Source of the DNA: Oscillospiraceae bacterium
Lineage (GTDB): Bacteria; Bacillota; Clostridia; Oscillospirales; Oscillospiraceae
Length of the DNA: 30,645 nucleotides
Direction of reading: 5' to 3'
Assembly (NCBI GenBank): GCA_020025295.1
Contig: JAHHSJ010000021.1
Coordinates: forward strand, 1-30,645
Under the pieces are notes generated by a model. The model was not told the DNA's origin. It saw nothing but the letters and a program-made list of their open reading frames with translations, and ran no database searches. Made by a program: the position numbers and the translations under genes. Numbering within the stretch: position 1 is the first letter of the stretch; each line of letters begins with the position of its first letter. Positions 22,539 to 29,872 of this stretch are shown one piece after another.

Positions 22539-24716
22539 TTATGCGGCCCAATCCAAAATGAAGATGACGGTGAGTACCTGTTCATTGACGGGCTGAGTGG
22601 ACGCAGATACCACGGCATCGTAGTTGAGGGGCATTGTGGCTCCTTTGGAAATACGCCAATCTGCCCCCGATGTGTTCAGGATGGAAAGATTGCCGAACTC
22701 GGTGCTTTCTGCGCTGTTGATGCGGAACCCGATTTCCTTGGAGTCAACCTTTTCGTTGGCCATATCCGTGGCATACGGGACGATTTGCCAGCCGTTTTCT
22801 GCCTGGTATTTCATGCCTGTTACCGCCACCGTGTCAGTAGAGTTATTCACGATGGAAGCTGTTTTGGCAGCGTAGACCTGTCCACCCTCGGACATCACAA
22901 GAGACAGGTTGGCGGGAACTGTTACAGAGAACCGGGACATGGAATAGTTACAGTCATCACAGAAGCCATTGCGGTCCAGATCTCTGTGCTCACTGGTTTC
23001 AACTGAACTATGGCCACAGGAGCAGGTCTTCGTGCGCTGATGCTGTGTGTCAGAAATGGACGTCCAGGGACTGAAGCTGAAGCCGTGACGCACATATTCG
23101 AACCCCCTGTAGCCGCAGGTACAGGAGCAAAGCCGTCTGTGCTCGGTAGCATCGTAATCCTGCCATCTTCCGTAGGTCATATTGTGAGAGGCGTATTCAT
23201 AGGTGGAGTAACCACAATCCGCACAGGTCTTTGATCTACGGTGTTGCGTGGAGGAATAGCTTTCCCAGTTCCCATACTGGAAGTTATGGGTTTCATAGGA
23301 AGCCGATCCCACATAGGAGCTACAGGTGGAACAGTAGTCCCGGTAACTATGCTGCGTGGAGTTATACTGAGAATATTTTCGCTGGGTACTATGATACCGA
23401 TATTCGTAGCTGCCTTCGCCACAGTCGTTGCAGGAGTAATAGCTACGATGCTTGCTGGAATTGTAATACTCCCACGGGCCATAGGAGTAAGAACCATGGG
23501 TTGTACCACTACCAAGGTACTTTCCGCAATCGCTGCAATATTTTTCCCAGGTACATGCGCCGGTCCAATCCTTATAGGTTCTACTATGGCTACAGCCACC
23601 GCCACCGCCGCCACCTCCACCACCGGAGCCGTCGGAGTAACCGCAAAGGGTGCAGCGGCCATTTCGCATTGTGTGCCGGCCACCGTTGGCACCGCCGCAC
23701 TGGTCAAGGCCACAGTTTGAACACCAGTGACGAATACAGTGCTCAGTCGAAGTCCATGGCTCGTAGTCTACGGTATAGCTACAGGTTTTACCACAGTTGG
23801 TACAATAACCTGCTGCACGGGTGGCGAAGGTTGTGGCAGAAGAAAGCAAACGGGCTTCACAGCCTATCTGAATATGAACCGGACAATTATCAGCGCCCCA
23901 ATCGTAACTGCAAGCAGATGCCATCAGGTTCTCACCAATAGCTGAGGCAAGAGAAATCTGAAGTCGGGGGTCATAATCCGGCTCCCAATTAAGCGGATGG
24001 TTGGTGATAAATGCTCCGCTTTCCATAGTAGGAACCTTTGTGGTATGGCACAGATACAGGTTGTGCAGAGCTTGGCAGTTATAAAAAGCGTGGTAGCCGA
24101 TTGCCAGAACATAATCGGGTAACTCGGCGTAGGCCAGATTGGTGCATCCAGAGAACCAATAGGCGATGTTTTCAATAGCCAGAGAGGCTCCGGTATCAAA
24201 GGTTACGCCGGTGATCTGAGTGCGGACATCCTTCCAGGGCTGCTGATCGGCAGAAGTGAAACAAGGGACATAACCGCTGCCGGAGATAAATAGTGTTCCA
24301 TCCCCCTCAAGCTCCCAAATGATGGGACTTGTTGCATCCTGTTGGTTCTCTGCCGTAGAATCAGGAGGTGTTTCAGACTGTGCGCCATCCTCAGACAAGT
24401 CGGGAGCATTGGGCTCCTCCGGTGTGTCGGGTACCACTGGCTCCTCAGTAGGGACGGGCGGTGTCTCAGTTTCCACCGAAGGACCGGAAGGTTCGGTGCC
24501 AATATCACTCTCAGGGGTAACAGTGTCCTCTACTTCAAGGGCCTCAGTTGAGACAGGAACATCATGCTCATGGGTGCAGTTTTCTTCGGCACAAATTACT
24601 TCCTGCGGCTGCTGATCTACTTCTGCAGCAAAGGCTGTACCAGGTAAGGCACCAATAGTCATCACAGCCGCAAGGAGCAGAGACATAAGGGATTTTCCCA
24701 TCTTCTTTTGCATCAT
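22539..24716 (-). CDS. Large secreted protein: LRR-like region, Cys/His tandem repeats, shared C-terminal domain
   Basis: The protein has 725 residues. It has a signal peptide (SLMSLLLAAVMTIGALPG, cut near AFA), an acidic Pro/Glu/Thr-rich stalk (about 40-130), and a BspA-type leucine-rich-like segment (about 131-260: FSGCTNLAYAELPDYVLAIG, YHAFYNCQALHNLYL). Next come a Cys-pair region, a run of ten glycines near 363-372, and at least five tandem units of about 31-36 residues with the pattern H..(5)W..(7-8)H.R...C..C (about 373-590). The last 130 residues (SVTVPANLSLVMSEGGQVYA, ANEKVDSKEIGFRIN) resemble the three small secreted proteins encoded just upstream. There is no LPXTG motif or C-terminal anchor. 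An adhesin or surface-fibre role in mating is inferred. AAGGGGGGG precedes the paired ATGs at 24716/24713 and overlaps the previous stop. Confidence 0.85.
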   Translation of the reverse strand: MMQKKMGKSLMSLLLAAVMTIGALPGTAFAAEVDQQPQEVICAEENCTHEHDVPVSTEALEVEDTVTPESDIGTEPSGPSVETETPPVPTEEPVVPDTPEEPNAPDLSEDGAQSETPPDSTAENQQDATSPIIWELEGDGTLFISGSGYVPCFTSADQQPWKDVRTQITGVTFDTGASLAIENIAYWFSGCTNLAYAELPDYVLAIGYHAFYNCQALHNLYLCHTTKVPTMESGAFITNHPLNWEPDYDPRLQISLASAIGENLMASACSYDWGADNCPVHIQIGCEARLLSSATTFATRAAGYCTNCGKTCSYTVDYEPWTSTEHCIRHWCSNCGLDQCGGANGGRHTMRNGRCTLCGYSDGSGGGGGGGGGGCSHSRTYKDWTGACTWEKYCSDCGKYLGSGTTHGSYSYGPWEYYNSSKHRSYYSCNDCGEGSYEYRYHSTQRKYSQYNSTQHSYRDYCSTCSSYVGSASYETHNFQYGNWESYSSTQHRRSKTCADCGYSTYEYASHNMTYGRWQDYDATEHRRLCSCTCGYRGFEYVRHGFSFSPWTSISDTQHQRTKTCSCGHSSVETSEHRDLDRNGFCDDCNYSMSRFSVTVPANLSLVMSEGGQVYAAKTASIVNNSTDTVAVTGMKYQAENGWQIVPYATDMANEKVDSKEIGFRINSAESTEFGNLSILNTSGADWRISKGATMPLNYDAVVSASTQPVNEQVLTVIFILDWAA

Positions 24717-24725
24717 ATCCCCCCC

Positions 24726-25238
24726 TTAATCCACAATGGAAATTGTAAATACCACATTTGCAGCGTTTACATCCTTAGAATTAGGTGCATCCTTGGAAAC
24801 CTTAGCGAAATAGGTCAAAGCCTGATGGTCGCCACCACGGATGACGGGGAACGCACTATCATTGATGGTTAGGTTACCGGATCGAACCGTGGGACAACCG
24901 TTGATTTTCAGGGCAATGGTCTGCTTGCCGGAGAAATCGTTATAGCTTCCCACTTTATAGGCACCGTCCGTCACTTGTACGGTGGTTACCTGGACAGCAC
25001 CAGTCTTGGAGTTGTTGGTAATCCTGGCATTATTGGCTACCACCACAGTCCCGTTGATGACATGAACAGGCAGAGCCGCAGGGACTGTCACATTGACTGC
25101 ACGATACTCATTGTCCACCGTCAGGGTGACAGGGACAGTTGCCGTAGTCGATGTAGCTGCAAAAGCAGTGACCGAGAGGGAGAGCATCAAGGCCAGTGCC
25201 AGGATCAATGCCGGGAACCGCTTGTGCTTGTGCTTCAT
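24726..25238 (-). CDS. Small secreted protein of the shared-domain family, divergent member
   Basis: The protein has 170 residues, with a basic N terminus, a signal peptide (FPALILALALMLSLSVTAFA) and a beta-rich mature part. The mature part shares VNVTVPAALPVHVINGTVVV, NNARITNNSKTGAVQV and the C-terminal AANVVFTISIVD with the two proteins encoded upstream, but lacks their Lys-Val-Asp-Ser segment. It resembles small surface or fibre proteins such as WxL-like or TasA-like families only in general size and beta content, so I do not assign a family. AAGGA lies about 7 bases before the ATG. A strong 11-bp hairpin separates it from the previous gene. Confidence 0.82.
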   Translation of the reverse strand: MKHKHKRFPALILALALMLSLSVTAFAATSTTATVPVTLTVDNEYRAVNVTVPAALPVHVINGTVVVANNARITNNSKTGAVQVTTVQVTDGAYKVGSYNDFSGKQTIALKINGCPTVRSGNLTINDSAFPVIRGGDHQALTYFAKVSKDAPNSKDVNAANVVFTISIVD

Positions 25239-25252
25239 AAGACTTCCTTTCC

Positions 25253-25279
25253 GCAGAGGGCGGGACTTCCGCCCTCTGC
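25253..25279 (-). promoter_or_regulatory. Strong hairpin between two surface-protein genes
   Basis: A perfect 11-bp stem (gcagagggcgg at 25253-25263, ccgccctctgc at 25269-25279) with a 5-base loop lies just before the AAGGA of the next gene. No T-tract follows on the minus strand, so it is more likely an RNA stability or processing element than a terminator. Confidence 0.65.
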
Positions 25280-25302
25280 TTTTGAATTTTACTTATGGGA
25301 GA

Positions 25303-25920
25303 TTAGACCATATCCCACTCGATGACGAACACCACATTTGCAACGGTGGTATCGGTCACGGAGTCAGACAGAGGAGTTACGATGGCGTTGTAGCGGATGG
25401 CAGCAGTGTTGTGTGCAGTATCGCCAACACCACTCATAAAGCAACCGGCTACGGGGCTGGAGATAAGCTGCTGAGTAGGAGCCTTGCTGGTGGTCTTAAC
25501 CTGCTGACCAGCGCCGATGGTCATAGCAAAGCCCAGCTGGTTGGAGTCAACCTTTTCACTTGCCAGTGTGGACTTATCGCCAAAAGCGGTCAGGTGCCAG
25601 TTACCGGCAGAGGAAATGGTGACGCTCTTAACACGGACAGCGCCGTAGGAATTGTTGGTGATTTTGCAGTCGGTGGCGGTAATCACATCGCCGTTATCGG
25701 CCATAGCCATGGGCAGCGCAGTAGGGACAACCACATTGAGCTTGGTGGGTGTCACTCCACCGCCACCTTCGCCACCTCCGCCGATACCATCGTTGGTGGT
25801 GGTCAGATTGACGGGCGTGGAAGCAGAACCGCCGCTGGTGTCAATCTCAGCAGCGCTTGCGGAAACCGCCATGGTGCAGAGCATACACAGGGCCAGAGCC
25901 AGAGACATAAACTTTTTCAT
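25303..25920 (-). CDS. Small secreted protein of the shared-domain family (copy 2)
   Basis: The protein has 205 residues, with signal peptide MKKFMSLALALCMLCTMAVS, cut near SASA. A Gly-rich linker (DGIGGGGEGGGGV, about 44-56) leads into the shared domain: VVVPTALPMAMADNGDVITA, CKITNNSYGAVRVKSVTISS, KVDSNQLGFAMTIGAG, RYNAIVTPLSDSV and the ending VANVVFVIEWDMV. It is a close paralogue of the next gene upstream: the first 25 residues are identical and the domain blocks are conserved, while the linker differs. AAAGGAG precedes the ATG at 25920. It probably has a structural or adhesive role at the cell surface (inferred). Confidence 0.85.
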   Translation of the reverse strand: MKKFMSLALALCMLCTMAVSASAAEIDTSGGSASTPVNLTTTNDGIGGGGEGGGGVTPTKLNVVVPTALPMAMADNGDVITATDCKITNNSYGAVRVKSVTISSAGNWHLTAFGDKSTLASEKVDSNQLGFAMTIGAGQQVKTTSKAPTQQLISSPVAGCFMSGVGDTAHNTAAIRYNAIVTPLSDSVTDTTVANVVFVIEWDMV

Positions 25921-25941
25921 ATTGAATACTCCTTTTCATGC

Positions 25942-25972
25942 ATAAAATTAGCGGGGCTGATTACAGTCCCGC
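25942..25972 (-). terminator. Terminator-like hairpin between the two paralogous surface genes
   Basis: The stem GCGGGACTG/CAGCCCCGC (25972-25951, one mismatch, 4-base loop) is followed by TAATTTTATG on the minus strand. The T-tract is interrupted, so termination is likely partial. Confidence 0.5.
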
Positions 25973-25991
25973 AGTGGTGGAAGTGATGCGA

Positions 25992-26594
25992 TTAAGTATC
26001 CCACTCAACCACAAACACCACATTTGCAACATTGGCGTTGGTGACAGGCTGAGACAGGGGCGTGACGATGGCATTGTATCGCACGGCAACAGAATTGCCG
26101 GAAGTGTTACCAGCACCACTCATACGGCAGCCGGAGATGGGAGAGGAAATGAGCTGCTGCGTAGAGGCATTGGTACTATCGGTTGCAACGGTATCGCCAC
26201 CGCCGATGCTCATGGAAAAGCCCAGCTTATTGGAATCGACCTTCTCGTTGGCAAGAGTGGATTTGTCACCAAAGCTGGTCAGCTGCCAGCCACCGACAGA
26301 AGAAATGGTGACGCTCTTCACACGGACAGCACCGTAGGAATTGTTGATGATTTTGCAGTCGGTAGCACAGGTAACATCACCGTTCTGGGCCATGGACATG
26401 GGCAGACCGGTGGGCACAGTGACGGACATAGCAGTTGCTGCAGGATCGCCGCCGGGAGTACCGTCAGTAGTGGAACTCAGATATACGGGAGTGCTTCCTT
26501 CGCTGCCATCACTGGTGATTTCAGCAGCACTGGCGGAAACCGCCATGGTGCAGAGCATACACAGGGCCAGAGCCAGAGACATAAATTTCTTCAT
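25992..26594 (-). CDS. Small secreted protein of the shared-domain family (copy 1)
   Basis: The protein has 200 residues, with the same signal peptide as its downstream paralogue (MKKFMSLALALCMLCTMAVS), a short Gly/Pro linker, and the shared domain: SVTVPTGLPMSMAQNGDVTC, CKIINNSYGAVRVKSVTISS, KVDSNKLGFSMSIGGGD, RYNAIVTPLSQPV and VANVVFVVEWDT. There is no sortase signal and no C-terminal helix, so the protein is released or attached by other contacts. AAGGAG precedes the ATG at 26594, within the 12-base gap after the membrane-anchored gene. The two copies look like a tandem duplication. Confidence 0.85.
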   Translation of the reverse strand: MKKFMSLALALCMLCTMAVSASAAEITSDGSEGSTPVYLSSTTDGTPGGDPAATAMSVTVPTGLPMSMAQNGDVTCATDCKIINNSYGAVRVKSVTISSVGGWQLTSFGDKSTLANEKVDSNKLGFSMSIGGGDTVATDSTNASTQQLISSPISGCRMSGAGNTSGNSVAVRYNAIVTPLSQPVTNANVANVVFVVEWDT

Positions 26595-26606
26595 AGTTCA
26601 TTCTCC

Positions 26607-27167
26607 TTATTCATTGATAGTGATGTTGATGATTGCACCGGCACAGCCGAGGTAATTGCCGGTGGCGGGGTCCACATTGTAGAATAGAGCAGTACACTCA
26701 TAAGTTCCAGCAGGCAGATCAACATCCAGCTTGGCCTGCTCAATCTTGCTGCCAACAGGGATTGCACCGGATTTGTAAATCTGCTCGCCGTTGTCGTTTC
26801 GATTGATTTCGACAACCTGGGGATAACGATTGACGCCCTCGTTGACGATCATCAGATTGCCTGCGGAGGTTCCGTCCTTAAAGGTGGGGGAAGTATTCAT
26901 GCTGATGTTGATCATGCCTTCCTCGACCTTCTCGTTCAGGGCATCAACGATCTTATCGGTGTCTACCTCATCCCAGCCACCTTCGACAGCGGAATCGTCA
27001 TAGCTGATGCCGGGGGCGTCGGGAAGATTGCCAGAGTCGGGCTTGGTGCCATCACAGCTGTGGAACAGCAGCAGGATGATGACAATCATAGCAATGACGC
27101 CGGTGATGATGCCTACCGTTTTGTAGGTCTTGTTCTTCTGGTTTTTGGACTGATGCGTAGTATTCAT
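26607..27167 (-). CDS. Membrane-anchored extracytoplasmic protein, first gene of the surface block
   Basis: The protein has 186 residues. A basic cytosolic start (MNTTHQSKNQKNKTYKT) and one membrane helix (about 18-36, ending in LLLFHSC) are followed by an acidic linker and a beta-rich extracellular domain (NISMNTSPTFKDGTSAGNLM, QIYKSGAIPVGSKIEQAKLD, VDLPAGTYECTALFYNVDPA, INITINE). Cys39 just after the helix is noted, but no lipobox is evident. The domain differs from that of the secreted proteins downstream. It may anchor or present them (inferred from position). AAGGAG lies 6 bases before the ATG at 27167. A terminator lies upstream, so a separate promoter or read-through is needed. Confidence 0.78.
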   Translation of the reverse strand: MNTTHQSKNQKNKTYKTVGIITGVIAMIVIILLLFHSCDGTKPDSGNLPDAPGISYDDSAVEGGWDEVDTDKIVDALNEKVEEGMINISMNTSPTFKDGTSAGNLMIVNEGVNRYPQVVEINRNDNGEQIYKSGAIPVGSKIEQAKLDVDLPAGTYECTALFYNVDPATGNYLGCAGAIINITINE

Positions 27168-27220
27168 ATTGCACTCCTTCTGTATTTTCCGAATTTCGGT
27201 TTTGGTGTCCTGCGTGTGGA

Positions 27221-27248
27221 ATAAAAAAGTGCCACACTAAGGTGGCAC
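27221..27248 (-). terminator. Rho-independent terminator after the DUF3846 gene
   Basis: The perfect 7-bp stem GTGCCAC/GTGGCAC (27248-27229, loop CTTAGT) is followed by TTTTTTAT on the minus strand. It separates the maintenance block from the surface/transfer block. Confidence 0.8.
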
Positions 27249-27273
27249 ACCGGATGAGTAGATGTTCACTTGA

Positions 27274-27708
27274 TCACCGTTCCTCTCTGGAGGGAGCTTT
27301 CGGGGGCTTGCCGGACGCCTTTTCAGGTTCAATGGGAATCGCCATGATGCTACGCCCCATTTTAAGAAAGGCTTCGGGGTTGTGGAACTTGTCAGCATAC
27401 TTGTCCTGGAGATCCTTGGGAAGACTTTCAAAATCATCTTCGCCCAGCCCGCAGACAAAAAACTTGCCGGCTACAATATCCACAATCTCCCCATCGTTAT
27501 CCCGGATTGCTCGATTGAGGGGAGCACCGCAGATTTTTCCTTCCTCCCAGCAGATCACCGCCACAGGGTCCTCGAAAAAATATGCCGCCTCAATATCGCC
27601 GCCAACTGCCTGCTGGAGAGAGTGGAGGTCGGTGCCGATTGTTTCAACCTTGGGATACTGCCCAGGCTCCACCATCAAAACCTCTATTGTGGAATCACGC
27701 TCTGCCAT
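27274..27708 (-). CDS. DUF3846 domain protein
   Basis: The protein has 144 residues and begins MAERDSTIEVLMVEPGQYPK. The segment VETIGTDLHSLQQAVGGDIE, then NRAIRDNDGEIVDIVAGKFFV and CGLGEDDFESLPKDL, fits DUF3846, a small domain common on phages and conjugative elements whose function is unknown to me. The C terminus is short and basic (KASGKPPKAPSREER). I chose ATG 27708, with GGTGAG about 4 bases upstream, giving a 14-base overlap with the preceding gene; the longer frame to 27729 lacks a binding site. It is followed by a terminator. Confidence 0.75.
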   Translation of the reverse strand: MAERDSTIEVLMVEPGQYPKVETIGTDLHSLQQAVGGDIEAAYFFEDPVAVICWEEGKICGAPLNRAIRDNDGEIVDIVAGKFFVCGLGEDDFESLPKDLQDKYADKFHNPEAFLKMGRSIMAIPIEPEKASGKPPKAPSREER

Positions 27709-28030
27709 GATTCTCACCATCCATCTCATCGGGATGGAACAAGGCTGTCAGGGCGATCTTGGCGATCTTTTCCATATCGGCGGGCGTCAGGTCATCGGGG
27801 CTGATGTCTTCGGGCAGCTTGATGCCGAGCATGATGGGGAGATCGTCATTCTCCTCGTCGGAGGTATCGGGAGCATCCTCCATTTCCTCGCCTTCGTCGA
27901 AGTCGGCGTCATCGTCGTCGAACTCATCATCGCCCAGCAGCTCCATCAGGCGGAGCAGGGTGTCGGGGTCGCTCATCGGGCAGTTGTGGATGTGAATGGG
28001 AGCATTGATGTTGATCGTGAAGGTATTCAT
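27695..28030 (-). CDS. Small acidic protein of unknown function
   Basis: The protein has 111 residues. It starts MNTFTININAPIHIHNCPMS, has a strongly acidic centre (LGDDEFDDDDADFDEGEEME), and ends in a helical part (LTPADMEKIAKIALTALFHP). I do not recognise a family; similar short acidic proteins occur beside parB in such elements. The ATG at 28030 has AAAGGAG 8 bases upstream, and that binding site overlaps the parB stop region. A longer frame from 28081 would run back into parB. Confidence 0.7.
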   Translation of the reverse strand: MNTFTININAPIHIHNCPMSDPDTLLRLMELLGDDEFDDDDADFDEGEEMEDAPDTSDEENDDLPIMLGIKLPEDISPDDLTPADMEKIAKIALTALFHPDEMDGENHGRA

Positions 28031-28044
28031 ATAGCTTTCTCCTT

Positions 28045-28932
28045 TTATCGCTCTTTTTGGCGTTTCTTGTTGCGCTGCCATGATTGCAGCAACTTGATAA
28101 TGGTTTCTTCGATTTGCTCAACAGAGTAGTTCCGGGGGAAGTATTTTCGGAGAATATCACCGCTGATTGTGATAGACCTTTCTGGGACGGGCTTTTTCTC
28201 CTCGGACATGATGGCATACATAGCTTCTTGGGAGCACTGGCCTTCTTTGCTGAGTTTTTTGAGCTTTTGGGCCTGAGATAAAGAGGGCGTGTTTTGAGAA
28301 TACTCCATAGCATCCAGAAACTGCACCTGTTCTTCCTCAGTCAGAAAGGACAGCTCGACCGCAGGATTAACTGCGATTTCTTTGTTATCAACCATGTCCT
28401 GAAGCTGGGGATTTAGCTCGGTCAAACGGATAAACCGTTGTACCTGACTACGGCTGGAGCCAGCCTCATCGGCTACCAGAGAAACTGCCCAATTTGACTT
28501 CTCCCCAAGTTGGGGAGAAGTTGGTTCAGCCCTTTTTCCTTGATGCCGAAGGGCCTCCAACTTCATCTTGTAGGCACGGGCCCGTTCCATAGGGGATATG
28601 GTTTCACGCTGCAAATTGCTGTCCACCATGAGTAAAACAGCCTCATCATCTGTCAGGTCACGGACAATAGCGGGTATGGTCTGAAGCCCAACCTGCGCCG
28701 CTGCATGAAGGCGTCGGTGGCCAGATACCATCTCGTAGCCACCGTTAGGGTCGGGGCGAATGATGGTTGGATTTAAGATACCGACCTGCATGATGCTGTC
28801 GATGGTCTGTTGCATCAGTTCATCATCGAGTACCTTGAAAGGGTGGTCCTTGAAAGGATGGATTTCATCAAGCTGGATCTGCTGGATCTGTTCGGGAGCG
28901 TCGCGACTGTTGGTGGTCTTTTTGCTGCCCAT
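28045..28932 (-). CDS. parB: ParB/Spo0J-type partition protein
   Basis: The protein has 295 residues. The ParB N-terminal domain (QIQLDEIHPFKDHPFKVLDD) includes the CTP-binding box GHRRLHAAAQ (about 70-78) and the run DSNLQRETISPMERARAYKM. A helix-turn-helix follows (LVADEAGSSRSQVQRFIRLT). The C-terminal part is helical and basic. It probably binds a centromere-like site to stabilise the excised or replicating element, or acts as a regulator. ATG 28932 is chosen because AGGAGG lies 8 bases upstream; a GTG/ATG pair at 28941/28938 is too close to that site. No ParA gene is present in the window, which is unusual. A 10-bp inverted repeat lies inside at 28497-28521. Confidence 0.9.
   Translation of the reverse strand: MGSKKTTNSRDAPEQIQQIQLDEIHPFKDHPFKVLDDELMQQTIDSIMQVGILNPTIIRPDPNGGYEMVSGHRRLHAAAQVGLQTIPAIVRDLTDDEAVLLMVDSNLQRETISPMERARAYKMKLEALRHQGKRAEPTSPQLGEKSNWAVSLVADEAGSSRSQVQRFIRLTELNPQLQDMVDNKEIAVNPAVELSFLTEEEQVQFLDAMEYSQNTPSLSQAQKLKKLSKEGQCSQEAMYAIMSEEKKPVPERSITISGDILRKYFPRNYSVEQIEETIIKLLQSWQRNKKRQKER
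28497..28521. repeat. Inverted repeat inside parB
   Basis: The arms acttctcccc (28497-28506) and ggggagaagt (28512-28521) are perfect complements with a 5-base loop. They encode the TSPQLGEKS segment just before the helix-turn-helix. Confidence 0.85.
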
Positions 28933-28942
28933 AGGCATCACC

Positions 28943-28979
28943 TCCTAAAAAAAATAACCACAGGTGTCATCCTGTGGTT
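28943..28979 (-). terminator. Rho-independent terminator between repA and parB
   Basis: The perfect 9-bp stem AACCACAGG/CCTGTGGTT (28979-28956, 6-base loop) is followed by TATTTTTTTT on the minus strand. The repA stop codon lies at the foot of the stem, and the parB AGGAGG starts directly after the T-tract. Confidence 0.85.
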
Positions 28980-29872
28980 CAAATTGACCCTTCGGCCATA
29001 TCGTGACTGACCAAGCTCCGGTAATAATTGCCGATAGTAAGTGGAGCATTATACAGAGTGGCCAGGAGATATTGTTTTATATTGCGGATGCGGGTGGTGT
29101 TCTGCGAGAGGCTGTCCAAGACGAAGCTGATATGCTCACTGTTCAGTTTGAGAAATTGACTTCGTACAACCTCTGCCGGTTTATCATCGCCTGAAATGCG
29201 AATTGTGTTTTTTGATGAGCAGACTACATCAACGATTAGCTCTAAAATCTCGTCCAGAGTGTCCAAGTCATAGGGGTAGTTGCTGGCAAGAATTTCGTAC
29301 TCAATATTCTCTTTTATAAATTCTCGATACTCAGCTCTGGCTGTCGCATCATATCGTTTCGGTGCTGTCTCTCTGAACGAAGTGAAGGGAAGGGATTCAG
29401 TATCGTTATAATCACTTTTGATGCTATCAGTATTATTACCTCGTGAATTTAACGGTTCTTGATCTGTGTTATTCACTTGTCCAGAATCGTGATTTTCACT
29501 TTTCTTGATCCGTGATTTAGAACCCGTAACGAAATTCTTTACGAAAATCAAATTAGGCTTGCCGAGGCCCTGCCGTTTTCTCTCTATGAGCCCGGCTTTC
29601 CTTTCCAGCTCATTGAGAAGTTTACCAGCTTTCTGGTCGCCACAGCCCATAGCTGCCATGATGTCTTCCACAGTGAAAATGATATAAACCCGTCCGTCCT
29701 TATCGGTCCAACCATTCTTCATGGAAAGGCTCATGCGATCCAGAAGTAGGCCGTACAGCACTTTGGCTTCAACAGAAATGACTTGATATTGGGGGTCAGT
29801 AAAAAGTACCTTTGGAATCCTATAAAACGAAAACTGGTCAGCCTCACCGCCATAAAAATAATCGAGTGTCAT
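28979..29872 (-). CDS. repA: Replication initiator, RepA_N family with DUF6017-like C terminus
   Basis: The protein has 297 residues. The N-terminal RepA_N domain is recognisable by FYRIPKVLFTDPQYQVISVE, AKVLYGLLLDRMSLSMKNGW and a winged-helix segment (VEDIMAAMGCGDQKAGKLLN). A Ser/Asn-rich linker (about 125-180) leads to a C-terminal domain (EFIKENIEYEILASNYPYDL, NTIRISGDDKPAEVVRSQFL, NIKQYLLATLYNAPLT) as in DUF6017. RepA_N proteins initiate theta replication of low-copy Gram-positive plasmids; here it may allow autonomous replication of the excised element. The start is ATG 29872, overlapping the previous stop (ATGA), and agrees with family N termini (MTLDYFYGG). A terminator follows directly. 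Confidence 0.9.
   Translation of the reverse strand: MTLDYFYGGEADQFSFYRIPKVLFTDPQYQVISVEAKVLYGLLLDRMSLSMKNGWTDKDGRVYIIFTVEDIMAAMGCGDQKAGKLLNELERKAGLIERKRQGLGKPNLIFVKNFVTGSKSRIKKSENHDSGQVNNTDQEPLNSRGNNTDSIKSDYNDTESLPFTSFRETAPKRYDATARAEYREFIKENIEYEILASNYPYDLDTLDEILELIVDVVCSSKNTIRISGDDKPAEVVRSQFLKLNSEHISFVLDSLSQNTTRIRNIKQYLLATLYNAPLTIGNYYRSLVSHDMAEGSI

Noticed and set aside
22945..23640. CRISPR array or DNA minisatellite in the repeat region
   Set aside because: Repeats are seen at protein level with diverged DNA, with no regular repeat-spacer pattern.
23231..23941. Plus-strand frames rich in Arg/Ser/Tyr or Ala/Thr/Gly opposite the repeat protein
   Set aside because: Their repetitive look comes from the tandem Cys/His repeats on the other strand.
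25093..26687. Plus-strand frames opposite the secreted paralogues that resemble one another
   Set aside because: The resemblance is the mirror of the gene duplication on the minus strand.
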